DNA of 9,816 bases from Crocinitomicaceae bacterium (lineage in GTDB: Bacteria > Bacteroidota > Bacteroidia > Flavobacteriales_D > Crocinitomicaceae), in contig JAURHO010000057.1 of the NCBI GenBank assembly GCA_030833265.1, positions 1 to 9,816 on the forward strand, given 5' to 3'. Below, piece after piece: positions 1 to 7,068 of this stretch. The translations under genes were made by a program, and so were the position numbers. Every line of letters starts with the position of its first letter. The stretch's first letter is position 1. The notes below the pieces were generated by a model. That model saw only the letters and a program-made list of their open reading frames with translations. It did not search any database and was not told the origin of the DNA.

Positions 1-669
1 TGGTACGTTTTTGAAGCACTCAAACAAACTAAAGCAGCACTAAATGGGCGCGTCCCATTAATTGGTTTTGCCGGCGCACCCTGGACCATCCTTTGTTACA
101 TGGTCGAAGGGAAAGGCTCCAAAACCTTCAGTGAGTCAAGAAAATTCTTATATACCCAGCCAGCATTAGCGCATGCACTTCTTCAACGCATTACCGACGT
201 CACCATCGCTTACTTGAAAGGTCAGGTTGCGGCTGGTGCCGATGCCCTGCAGCTTTTCGACTCATGGGCAGGTATTCTTGGCGATGTTCAATACAATGAA
301 TTTGGCATCAAATATCTTCGCCAGATTTGCGAGGCGTTTCCAGATACACCACTTACAGTTTTCTCTAAAGGTGCCATTGGCTCGTTGCCAACTTTGGCGC
401 AGTTGCCGTGCACAACGCTTGGCCTTGACTGGAACATGGATGTAACTGTGGCACGCAATTTGGTTCAGGAGAACATGACTTTACAAGGAAATCTTGACCC
501 TTGTGTGCTCTATGGTTCACCTCAAATCGTGGCTGCCGAGACCAAAAAAATGCTGAAATCCTTTAAAAGTCAAAGACATATTGTAAATTTGGGTCACGGG
601 GTATACCCAGATATTGATCCAGAAATGGTCAAAGTATTTATTGATACCGTTCAGAACTATGAAATTTAA
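1..669 (+). CDS. hemE: Uroporphyrinogen decarboxylase HemE, 5'-truncated by the window edge
   Basis: HemE is a cytosolic, cofactor-free enzyme that decarboxylates the four acetate side chains of uroporphyrinogen III to give coproporphyrinogen III in haem synthesis. The reading frame is open from base 1 and gives 222 residues; the family is usually about 340-355, so roughly the first 120 are outside the window. Visible family signatures are VPLIGFAGAPWT then YMVEGKGSKTF (about bases 55-129), the FDSWAG loop (256-273), GLDWNMD (421-441), LQGNLDP (481-501) and the C-terminal NLGHGVYPD, whose histidine (595-597) matches a conserved active-site histidine of the family. The first ATG inside the window, at base 100, is an internal methionine, not the start. 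The stop (667-669) lies inside the next gene, which begins at 659, so the two are probably cotranscribed. The family call is secure. Confidence 0.97.
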   Translation, partial: WYVFEALKQTKAALNGRVPLIGFAGAPWTILCYMVEGKGSKTFSESRKFLYTQPALAHALLQRITDVTIAYLKGQVAAGADALQLFDSWAGILGDVQYNEFGIKYLRQICEAFPDTPLTVFSKGAIGSLPTLAQLPCTTLGLDWNMDVTVARNLVQENMTLQGNLDPCVLYGSPQIVAAETKKMLKSFKSQRHIVNLGHGVYPDIDPEMVKVFIDTVQNYEI

Positions 670-1891
670 AACCGCAAACATGACAAAATGGGCACTTTGC
701 TTCGGCTTTGCAACCTTAGCTAATTTTTCACAAGCACAGGAGGCATTCAAAGAAATAAAAATTGGTTTTGAAAGCGCAGCAAAAGAAGTTACCGAACTTC
801 AGGCTATTGAATTGGCAGGAGGAGAAATCACTTCACCAACACTAATTAAAGCTGACTTATTTTCAAAACAAGCCACTGGTGATGTCAGCATTCCTAACAA
901 TATTTATGGTTCAGAAGAGCCAACTACTGAAGGTGGAGCTGAGGTTTATGCCGGAATTGTTGCCTATAAGCCAGGTAAGCAAGCAGCTGAGCGTTCTTAC
1001 ATCACTATTCCTATCGCTAAAAAAGGAAAAGCGGGCTTAACAAAAGGCATGACCTACTGTGTAGAGTACTCCATTTCTCTTAGCGAGTCTTCTAAATTCG
1101 CCTGCAACAACCTAGGTCTTTATTTTACTGACAAAGCGCCGGGTTCTGGAGAGTCTGAGGCAATCTATGCAGACGGAGACCACGTTGTTAAATCTGCCGT
1201 AAATGGCATCTACAACGGCTATTTTGGATGGGACAAAGTGTGTAATATTTACACAGCCAAGGGTGATGAAAAATTCATTACTATCGGCAACTTCGACCGC
1301 AATGAGAAGACACAGTTTCAGGCCATGAAAAAACCAAAAGACTCTGAAGTTGAAGCAATGTTACATGCCTACTATTTTGTGGACAACATTATTATCCGTC
1401 AAATCGACCCTAAAAAACCAGAGCAATGTGCCTGCTACAACAAGCGCCCACCGAAGGTTGAAGATTCATTCAGTACGTTAGTTTACGACAAAACCCCAGA
1501 GGTCAACGAAAAAATGACGCTTGACAAGAAAATCGCAGCGCAAACAATTTATTTCCGCGCCGGAAAATCTTCGTTGACAGAAAATGCCCGCACAAATCTA
1601 GATTTCATCGTTGCGCAATTGAACGCAAATCCAACAATGACAATCGAAATCGTTGGTCACAACGATGCCCTTGAAAACAAAGCAGGCGAAGAGAATGAAA
1701 TGTACAAAAGCATGGATACACAGCGTATCGCTGCTGTTAAGAAGTATTTAACTGCTCAAGGCATTGCAGCTGAACGTTTACTTGCAGTTCCGATGTCGGA
1801 CAAAGCACAAAGTACTGAAGTTGCTGAAGACGACGACCAAGAAACGAAAGACGCAAAAAACCGCAGAGTTGAGTTCAGAGTAAAACTCTAG
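659..1891 (+). CDS. Secreted jelly-roll / OmpA-domain envelope protein
   Basis: This is a 410-residue exported protein. A signal peptide is visible (Lys-rich start, hydrophobic 11-20, predicted cleavage after SQA at about 26). Residues about 60-250 look like a beta-sandwich domain that I recognise from many Bacteroidota exported proteins: ADLF, IPNNIYG, a G-x-Y-A-G-I run, an ERSYI segment, FITIGNF (206-212) and YYFVDNIIIRQ (238-248). Two cysteines close together (257, 259) mark the linker. Residues about 286-410 form an OmpA/MotB-like peptidoglycan-binding domain with TIYFRAGKS, GHND (333-336, usually GHTD), Arg356 in the QRIAAVKKYL helix and NRRVEF (401-406). D336 and R356 are the expected diaminopimelate contacts. 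The frame stays open back to 614, but the ATG at 659 (11-base overlap with hemE) or at 680 gives a better signal peptide; I chose 659. No Shine-Dalgarno is seen. Probably a periplasmic or outer-membrane-associated anchor; the exact role is unknown. Confidence 0.85.
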   Translation: MKFKTANMTKWALCFGFATLANFSQAQEAFKEIKIGFESAAKEVTELQAIELAGGEITSPTLIKADLFSKQATGDVSIPNNIYGSEEPTTEGGAEVYAGIVAYKPGKQAAERSYITIPIAKKGKAGLTKGMTYCVEYSISLSESSKFACNNLGLYFTDKAPGSGESEAIYADGDHVVKSAVNGIYNGYFGWDKVCNIYTAKGDEKFITIGNFDRNEKTQFQAMKKPKDSEVEAMLHAYYFVDNIIIRQIDPKKPEQCACYNKRPPKVEDSFSTLVYDKTPEVNEKMTLDKKIAAQTIYFRAGKSSLTENARTNLDFIVAQLNANPTMTIEIVGHNDALENKAGEENEMYKSMDTQRIAAVKKYLTAQGIAAERLLAVPMSDKAQSTEVAEDDDQETKDAKNRRVEFRVKL

Positions 1892-1926
1892 TTTCGAACT
1901 TCATTAAAATATTGCAGTTACTGCAT

Positions 1927-1956
1927 AAAAAAACCGCGGAAAACCGCGGTTTTTTT
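1927..1956. terminator. Bidirectional rho-independent terminator
   Basis: A perfect 13-base inverted repeat, seven A plus CCGCGG then CCGCGG plus seven T, surrounds an AAAA loop. Read on either strand it is a GC-rich hairpin with a T tract. It lies 35 bases after the stop of the jelly-roll/OmpA gene (plus) and 14 bases after the stop of maf (minus), so it can end both converging transcripts. A smaller hairpin, TGCAG-TTA-CTGCA (1913-1925), sits just before it on the plus strand. Confidence 0.9.
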
Positions 1957-1970
1957 ATGTATTATTTTTT

Positions 1971-2531
1971 TTAGAGATGCGATCTGAGAAAAGGGTAGAG
2001 CCGCTGAGTAGGTAGCCCCATTACATTTGTAAAAGAGCCTCGTATTTCAATCACACCAACGTGTCCAATCCATTCCTGAATGCCATAGCTTCCTGCTTTA
2101 TCAAAAGGCTGAAACTGATCTACATAATGCGTGATGTCTTCGGCTTTTAATTCTTGAAAACGAACAACGGTGCAGTCAATCAAATTGTGTTCGCCCTGGC
2201 TATTTTTAAGCATAAGGCCTGTGTAAACTTCGTGTTCTTTTCCCGATAGTAAGTTCAACATCGCAATAGCTTCTTCGCGGTTAGCAGGTTTCCCCAAGAC
2301 AGTTCCATCCAAATAAACAATGGTATCTGCACACAGCAAGGTTTCGTCCGCTTCAATTTGTAATGCGAGGGCATCGATTTTTTTCTTACAGATGGAAAGT
2401 ACAATTTCCTCAGGGCTTTGCTTCGGGTCAAATGATTCGTCGCAATCTGCAGTGAGCACGCGAAATTCAAAGCCGAGTTTACTGAGGAGCTCTTTTCTTC
2501 TTGGTGATGCCGAACCTAAAACAAGTTTCAT
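1971..2531 (-). CDS. maf: Maf family nucleoside triphosphate pyrophosphatase (YhdE/dTTPase type)
   Basis: The 186-residue product is a full-length cytosolic Maf protein, which hydrolyses non-canonical or excess nucleoside triphosphates to the monophosphate and pyrophosphate. The N-terminal phosphate-binding motif GSASPRRKELL is at 6-16, the catalytic-Asp motif ADTIV at 68-72, GKP at 80-82, and the C-terminal signature DKAGSYGIQ at 144-152, followed by GSFTNVMGLP (165-174). The DKAGxYGIQ form resembles E. coli YhdE, which prefers dTTP and UTP, more than YceF; substrate preference here is inferred from that. It is the last gene of the queE-led operon, starting 21 bases after the UbiA stop and ending 14 bases before the bidirectional terminator. 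Some Maf proteins are linked to septum inhibition, which cannot be judged from sequence. Confidence 0.95.
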   Translation of the reverse strand: MKLVLGSASPRRKELLSKLGFEFRVLTADCDESFDPKQSPEEIVLSICKKKIDALALQIEADETLLCADTIVYLDGTVLGKPANREEAIAMLNLLSGKEHEVYTGLMLKNSQGEHNLIDCTVVRFQELKAEDITHYVDQFQPFDKAGSYGIQEWIGHVGVIEIRGSFTNVMGLPTQRLYPFLRSHL

Positions 2532-2552
2532 AAATTGTGCAATAAAGTATCG

Positions 2553-3473
2553 TTATAAAAATAAAGTCAGGAGTCCGAGTGGAATCGCAATTTTAAACTG
2601 AAAGAGTAACCATTTATTGGCCTTTTCGGGCTGTAAGGCAAACCAGATCATTTGGCTCAGAAAAAGCAGTGCCAATAACCCTAGACAAACAGATCCAAAG
2701 GTTGTAGGGATATCAAATGCACAAACAAGCTTTAAAACAACGAATAAAAATGCGGGGAATTGCAAGGTAATCAGAGCCAGCCAAGTCGCTTTTTTTGCTC
2801 CAATTTTTCTTGGAATGGTGTTGGCATTGAGTAATTCATCGCCAGGCATGTCGTGCACATCCTTTAATATTTCTCTACTTAGGGTGACAAGAAAGGCACA
2901 GATACCCAAGAATTGAATATAATGGTAGTTGAGATACGTCGACCAAGATGCTTCTTGATACGGTGAAAATGCTTGATCACTTTCATTTAAAATCTGAAAA
3001 TACCAAGTACTTAAAAAAACAACTAAAGCAGGTAATACGGCTAATACAACAGAACCTAAGAGCAGTTTTCTTTTCCAAGAAACACTATAGAACCAGAGCA
3101 AATTGATGCTCACCAAATGAATAAATACAAAAAGTAATGTATGGTTAGCCCAAGAGAGGTAAACGGCGATACCAAAGGCTAAAAAGTTCAATAACCAATG
3201 TCCAAGAATAGCCCATCTTTTTTGAAGATATTTTGTAAGCACCAATTCTTCTGGTTTATTAATGCGATCCGCCTTGAGATCAAAATAGTCATTGATCAAG
3301 TGTCCGGCAGCGGCAATAATCAAAGTTGAAAAAATAAGCAACCCGTAATGTAGCGCATTGAAATCAATCACTTCATAAGGATTCATTTTTTTAAGATGGT
3401 AAGCCACCCCCACCATTGTGAAAAAGATCACAAGGAGGTTTTTAATTCTAATTAACTTCAAAAATGGTATCAT
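2553..3473 (-). CDS. UbiA-family membrane prenyltransferase (GGGP geranylgeranyltransferase-like)
   Basis: The 306-residue product is an integral inner-membrane protein with about eight to nine hydrophobic segments. It carries both Mg-diphosphate motifs of the UbiA superfamily: NDYFDLKAD at 61-69, followed by RINKPEE, and KDVHDMPGD at 204-212, preceded by SREIL. UbiA enzymes transfer a polyprenyl chain from its diphosphate to an acceptor: a quinone precursor, haem, chlorophyllide or a glycerol phosphate ether. Close Bacteroidota relatives are commonly labelled geranylgeranylglycerol-phosphate geranylgeranyltransferase, but the acceptor cannot be read from the sequence and MenA-like quinone synthesis is an alternative. 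Its ATG overlaps the stop of the upstream PorE-like gene by four bases (ATGA), which fixes the start and implies coupled translation; maf follows after 21 bases. Confidence 0.88.
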   Translation of the reverse strand: MIPFLKLIRIKNLLVIFFTMVGVAYHLKKMNPYEVIDFNALHYGLLIFSTLIIAAAGHLINDYFDLKADRINKPEELVLTKYLQKRWAILGHWLLNFLAFGIAVYLSWANHTLLFVFIHLVSINLLWFYSVSWKRKLLLGSVVLAVLPALVVFLSTWYFQILNESDQAFSPYQEASWSTYLNYHYIQFLGICAFLVTLSREILKDVHDMPGDELLNANTIPRKIGAKKATWLALITLQFPAFLFVVLKLVCAFDIPTTFGSVCLGLLALLFLSQMIWFALQPEKANKWLLFQFKIAIPLGLLTLFL

Positions 3474-5488
3474 GGCATGATGGTATAAGTCGTTCTACGA
3501 TTTTTCTGATGAGCAGCCGCTTTCTCTGCCTCGCTGGCTAATGCCGCAATTTGAGCATCGGTTATTACTGGGTTTTTTGAACCATATCCTCGATAACTAA
3601 TGCGCTCAGCAGCGATTCCTTCCTTAAGCAAGAAATCATATACGGCTTTGGCTCTTTGTTCTGAGAGCAGCATGTTCTTTTGAGCATCTCCTTGACTATC
3701 TGTATGCCCTTGCACTTCTATTTTTAAACTAGCGTTCGCTTTTAAATAGTTAGCTAGATTCAATAATTCAACCCTTGATTCAGGTCGGAGCGTCGCTTTG
3801 GCTAAATCAAAAAACACATTGTTCAGGACGTTTTCAACCCTAGAGCTTATCGGATTAAGTGGCATGTCCAAATGATAGCTTTGTGCATTTTCTTTAAGTG
3901 TAAGGTCAAAATTTAAGGAAAATGGAAGATAACCTTGTTTATTGACAAGCACAGCGTAACTGCGATCAATCGGCAAAGGCAAGACTATTTTTCCATCTTG
4001 AATATCGGTCTGACCATTGTAAACCTCTTTGCCACTCGTTAAATCGGTGAGTTGAACATTGGCTTGTAATTTTTGAGTAGTAAGCGCATCAAAAGCGAGT
4101 CCTTCGAAATAGAAAGTCTGAGTTGCTTGTAAAGCCTCTGGTAAGTTGAACCAATAGATATCAAGCTTGCCGTAGCCACCTTCTCTGTCTGAAGCGAAAA
4201 AAGCAATATTTCCTTGTGCAGAAACAAGCAAGGAATTTTCGTCAAATCGGGTATTGATAGGATAACCCAAATTGATGGGTTTGGACCATTGACCCTGTTC
4301 ATTTAGTTGGCTTACAAATAAATCGGAACCACCTAATCCGACATGTCCTCTCGAGGCAAAATAAAGTGTTTTCCCGTCAGGATGAATCTGCACCGATTCT
4401 TCGTTTTGGTTGGTATTGACTGTATTTGAAAGTCGAATTGCTTCTGACCAAAGTCCGTTATTTTGTAATTGAGACACATAAATATCTGAATTGGAACGGC
4501 CTTCTCGACTTCTTATAGCACGAATGAAATACAAGGTTTTTCCATCGGCACTTAAAGAGGGCTGTGTTTCCCAATTGGCTGTATTGACCGCGCCCGGTAA
4601 GTTAATAGGATTGGTCCATTGGTTGCCAATTTTTTCTGTGATAAATAAATCGCAAGAGCCTTTCCCAGTTCTGTTGGCGCCATAATTAACGCCGCTGTTG
4701 TCTGTACATGCCACAAAAATGATTTTTTTACCATCACCGGAAATGGTCGGCGCACCCTCATTCCATGTAGTATTTATGTTGGGTGGCATGGCTTTGGCCG
4801 GCTTCCAAGTTTTAGTTTTTTCATCAAACTGAGAAACATAAAAGTCCTCTTGCTCATCTAGTGGCTCAGACATTGGGAGTCTGCGCGTAAAAAGCAATAC
4901 TTGACCATCGACCGTAAGGGTCGGGTAGTATTCTGGTAAAATGGTGTTAATACCTTCTCCTGCGTTGACTGGCTTGAATTCTACTGGCTGTGCCATAGCA
5001 TTAATGGAGAATTCGGCACAGGCGCGCATTTGGTAGGCCTGATTGACCAAATTTTCTTTGGCATTCGGGTTTTGCAAGAAGCGATTGATATTTTTTAGCG
5101 CTTCCTCGTATTCACCAATTGTAATTAAGCAGGCGGCTAAGTAAAAATACGTACTCCCACTGATGCTATGACTGGGATCTATATTGAGCGCTTTTTGATA
5201 ATATTTCGCGGCGTCGGCATATTTGCGCTCGTAGTCTAAGAATTCAGCTTTGAGCAGGGCTGCTTCCCAAAAATTGGAGTCTTTAGCTAGTGCTTGATCC
5301 AAAAGCAAGATGCCTGCATCATAATTTGGTGCACCGGTATGCGGATTGCGCTGTGCAGTTGGGGCTTGTTGTGCTTGTTCGAATAATTTAATGGCCTTCT
5401 TATTTTCTGTAGAATAGGGAAAAGTTGCTTGCGCACAAGCATTTAAAGAAAGAACAAGAAGTAAAGTGCTTAGGAGGGATAGCCTCAT
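3470..5488 (-). CDS. PorE-like lipoprotein: TPR, beta-propeller (PD40), regulatory-fold and OmpA domains
   Basis: The 672-residue product starts with a lipoprotein signal peptide and lipobox LNAC (Cys18). TPR-like helices follow at about 55-140. Five beta-propeller repeats are recognisable by DGK-like turns and YF/FF-A-S strands near 190-202, 248-260, 310-323, 367-380 and 420-433. A carboxypeptidase-regulatory-like beta fold lies at about 458-542 and an OmpA/MotB peptidoglycan-binding domain at about 550-672: NNVFFD at 556-561, GHTDSQG at 594-600, Arg612, GYGSKNP at 634-640, NRR at 663-665. D597 and R612 are the expected peptidoglycan contacts. This domain order is that of PorE (P. gingivalis PG1058), an outer-membrane lipoprotein of the type IX secretion machinery. 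Bacteroidota often have several TPR-PD40-OmpA paralogues, so true PorE identity is inference. An alanine-rich insert (about 645-660) precedes NRR. The gene overlaps queE and the UbiA gene by four bases each. Confidence 0.88.
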   Translation of the reverse strand: MRLSLLSTLLLVLSLNACAQATFPYSTENKKAIKLFEQAQQAPTAQRNPHTGAPNYDAGILLLDQALAKDSNFWEAALLKAEFLDYERKYADAAKYYQKALNIDPSHSISGSTYFYLAACLITIGEYEEALKNINRFLQNPNAKENLVNQAYQMRACAEFSINAMAQPVEFKPVNAGEGINTILPEYYPTLTVDGQVLLFTRRLPMSEPLDEQEDFYVSQFDEKTKTWKPAKAMPPNINTTWNEGAPTISGDGKKIIFVACTDNSGVNYGANRTGKGSCDLFITEKIGNQWTNPINLPGAVNTANWETQPSLSADGKTLYFIRAIRSREGRSNSDIYVSQLQNNGLWSEAIRLSNTVNTNQNEESVQIHPDGKTLYFASRGHVGLGGSDLFVSQLNEQGQWSKPINLGYPINTRFDENSLLVSAQGNIAFFASDREGGYGKLDIYWFNLPEALQATQTFYFEGLAFDALTTQKLQANVQLTDLTSGKEVYNGQTDIQDGKIVLPLPIDRSYAVLVNKQGYLPFSLNFDLTLKENAQSYHLDMPLNPISSRVENVLNNVFFDLAKATLRPESRVELLNLANYLKANASLKIEVQGHTDSQGDAQKNMLLSEQRAKAVYDFLLKEGIAAERISYRGYGSKNPVITDAQIAALASEAEKAAAHQKNRRTTYTIMP

Positions 5489-6093
5489 GGAATCTGCATA
5501 TATTTATGCGATTGTAACGAGATTCTCCACTTTTTGTTGCGTTTAATGTAATCGATAATAAGCGGGAGCAAGCGCTCTTGTTTTTCCCATTCAGTTTGCA
5601 AGTATAATTTGCAATTTGGCCCTACTTTTTGAGCATGTGTTTCAGCCCATTCAAAATCAGACGGATGTGCAATGACTATTTTCAATTCATTGGCTTTTGA
5701 GTAGGCTTCGTCAATAGGAGCTTTAAACTTTTTTGGCGAGAAACAATACCAATCAATATGACCTTTAAGGGGATGCACACCTGCTGTTTCAATGGCTATT
5801 TCAAAGCCATTCTTAATGAGAACAGAAGTGAGGTCCGTGAGGTCATGCATGGTGGGCTCACCTCCTGTAATAACTACAAAATCAGTTGCAGCTTTAGAGA
5901 GCGCTTCAAGTAACTGATCAAGCGTCAAATATTGTGAGGGGCTGATTGTCCAGCTCTCTTTGACATCACACCAAACACAGCCAACATCACACCCTGCTAA
6001 GCGAATAAAATAAGCTGCTCTACCTGAATGATAACCTTCACCTTGTAAAGTGAAGAAATGTTCCATAACGGGTAGCGTGGGCTCTTGTTTCAT
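5485..6093 (-). CDS. queE: 7-carboxy-7-deazaguanine synthase QueE (radical SAM)
   Basis: QueE converts 6-carboxy-5,6,7,8-tetrahydropterin to 7-carboxy-7-deazaguanine, the third step towards the queuosine base of tRNA, using a 4Fe-4S cluster, S-adenosylmethionine and Mg. The 202-residue product has the N-terminal FFTLQGEGYHSGR (13-25), the cluster motif C35-x3-C39-x2-C42 followed by DVKESW, the TGGEP SAM-binding motif (76-80), SPKKFK (119-124) and the typical C-terminal SLQSHKYMQIP. Length is normal for the family. It is the first gene of the minus-strand operon, and its stop overlaps the start of the PorE-like gene by four bases. No other queuosine gene is in the window. A weak TAGATTTC element (6134-6127 on the minus strand) is the only promoter-like sequence I see before it. 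Confidence 0.96.
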   Translation of the reverse strand: MKQEPTLPVMEHFFTLQGEGYHSGRAAYFIRLAGCDVGCVWCDVKESWTISPSQYLTLDQLLEALSKAATDFVVITGGEPTMHDLTDLTSVLIKNGFEIAIETAGVHPLKGHIDWYCFSPKKFKAPIDEAYSKANELKIVIAHPSDFEWAETHAQKVGPNCKLYLQTEWEKQERLLPLIIDYIKRNKKWRISLQSHKYMQIP

Positions 6094-6115
6094 GCTGTAA
6101 AGTTACCTAAAATGT

Positions 6116-6123
6116 TATATTTG
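6116..6123 (+). promoter_or_regulatory. Bacteroidota -7 promoter element TATATTTG
   Basis: TATATTTG matches the Bacteroidota -7 consensus TAnnTTTG exactly and lies 15 bases before the ATG of the PCMD-like gene, in the 45-base divergent spacer. The nearest upstream TTG (6085-6087) is 28 bases away, longer than the usual spacing, so the -33 element is weak or absent. It predicts a very short leader. It is the only good promoter-like signal in the spacer; queE must start from the opposite strand of the same stretch or from inside the neighbouring gene. Confidence 0.5.
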
Positions 6124-6138
6124 TTTGAAATCTAGCAT

Positions 6139-7068
6139 ATGAAAGCTTACACCTTTATAATATTATGCTCACTTTGTTCGAGCTTGCAGGCCCAACAAAT
6201 AGGCAATGCCAGCTTCGAAGATTGGGACAACCTTGGTGCCACTTCTGAAGAACCAACAAACTGGTCCTCCTTTAAAACGGCTACCGGAAATTTTGCAGCA
6301 TTTGGCTCAAAGCAAGTAGAGCGCTCGAGTATTGTTAGACCTGGAGCAACGGGGATGTATAGTGCAAGAATTTGGTCCAAAAGTACATTAGGAATCATGG
6401 CCAATGGTGTGCTTACCACTGGTCGTATGAATATGGGGAGTTCTAATTTGAGTAGCCCAGAAAATTATAATTATACGGTACTGAATGACGCAGCTTTTTC
6501 TGAATCACTGATTTTTGCACCAGATTCAATTGTCTTTTGGGCGCGTTATACGGCGGCTGCTTCGGAGAGTGCTGGCATGCACGCAATTATTCACGACGAA
6601 TTTGCCGTGCAAGACCCGCTTGATGCCACTTCTACACCCTATGTTGTGGCGGAAGCAGACCTACAATTTCCACCAACGAATAATGCTTGGGTTCGATTTT
6701 CAACTCCGTTTACTTATACCGTAAATACGGGGCTTGCACCGAAATATATTTTGCTCACTTTTACTACCAATCATATTCCGGGAGGTGGGAGCGCCAATGA
6801 TGAAGTGCTCATTGATGATGTCGAGCTCATTTATAATCTTGTAGGGACGCAAATCTTGGAAGAAAATCCAACAATGGTTATTTCAATAGACGCGCAGAGT
6901 CGGTTGAACATCGAAGGGGCTGCAGCACAAGATAAAGTTGAAATTTTTAGGCTGAATGGTGAATTGTTACAAAAGTCAACCGTTGCACAATTAAACGGAG
7001 CTCAATTAACATCGGGCTTTTATATCATCCGCATTGCTGAAACCGCAGCTAAAATATATGTGCCTTAA
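6139..7068 (+). CDS. PCMD-like secreted protein with a type IX secretion C-terminal tail
   Basis: The 309-residue product has a signal peptide (1 to about 18; cleavage near LQA|QQ). The body begins NASFEDWD and contains a P-x-x-W segment (39-42), GMYSARIWS (72-80), a VLTTGRMNMGS-like strand (91-101), a SPENYNYTV segment and PDSIVFWARY (128-137), ending at LIDDVELIY (224-232). This pattern resembles the PCMD (putative carbohydrate metabolism) beta-sandwich family of Bacteroidota; the family name is from memory and its biochemical function is unproven. Residues about 241-309 look like a T9SS type A sorting domain: VEIFRLNGELLQ (267-278), LTSGFYIIRI (290-299) and the basic-hydrophobic end AKIYVP. 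The usual YPNP opening is not clear. Predicted fate is export by Sec, then across the outer membrane by the T9SS with tail removal. It stands alone between two minus-strand operons, and its stop overlaps the cinA stop. Confidence 0.82.
   Translation: MKAYTFIILCSLCSSLQAQQIGNASFEDWDNLGATSEEPTNWSSFKTATGNFAAFGSKQVERSSIVRPGATGMYSARIWSKSTLGIMANGVLTTGRMNMGSSNLSSPENYNYTVLNDAAFSESLIFAPDSIVFWARYTAAASESAGMHAIIHDEFAVQDPLDATSTPYVVAEADLQFPPTNNAWVRFSTPFTYTVNTGLAPKYILLTFTTNHIPGGGSANDEVLIDDVELIYNLVGTQILEENPTMVISIDAQSRLNIEGAAAQDKVEIFRLNGELLQKSTVAQLNGAQLTSGFYIIRIAETAAKIYVP

Noticed and set aside
584..591. TAAATTTG inside hemE, an exact TAnnTTTG match 67 bases before the jelly-roll/OmpA start, as an internal promoter.
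   Set aside because: It codes for the conserved VNLGHG region of HemE, there is no TTTG at the proper upstream distance, and an 8-base pattern with two free positions occurs often by chance in such AT-rich DNA.
614..658. Extending the jelly-roll/OmpA gene to the ATG at 614.
   Set aside because: It would add 15 residues before the signal peptide and deepen the overlap with hemE to 56 bases; the ATGs at 659 or 680 give a normal export signal.
2320..2601. A 93-codon plus-strand open frame antisense to maf and the end of the UbiA gene.
   Set aside because: It is a mirror of two confidently identified genes, with no recognisable domain, signal peptide or promoter.
4491..4685. Repeated DNA in the propeller region of the PorE-like gene, considered as a tandem repeat or mobile element.
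   Set aside because: The similarity is at protein level (propeller blades with DGK turns) and not at DNA level; there are no direct repeats or element ends.
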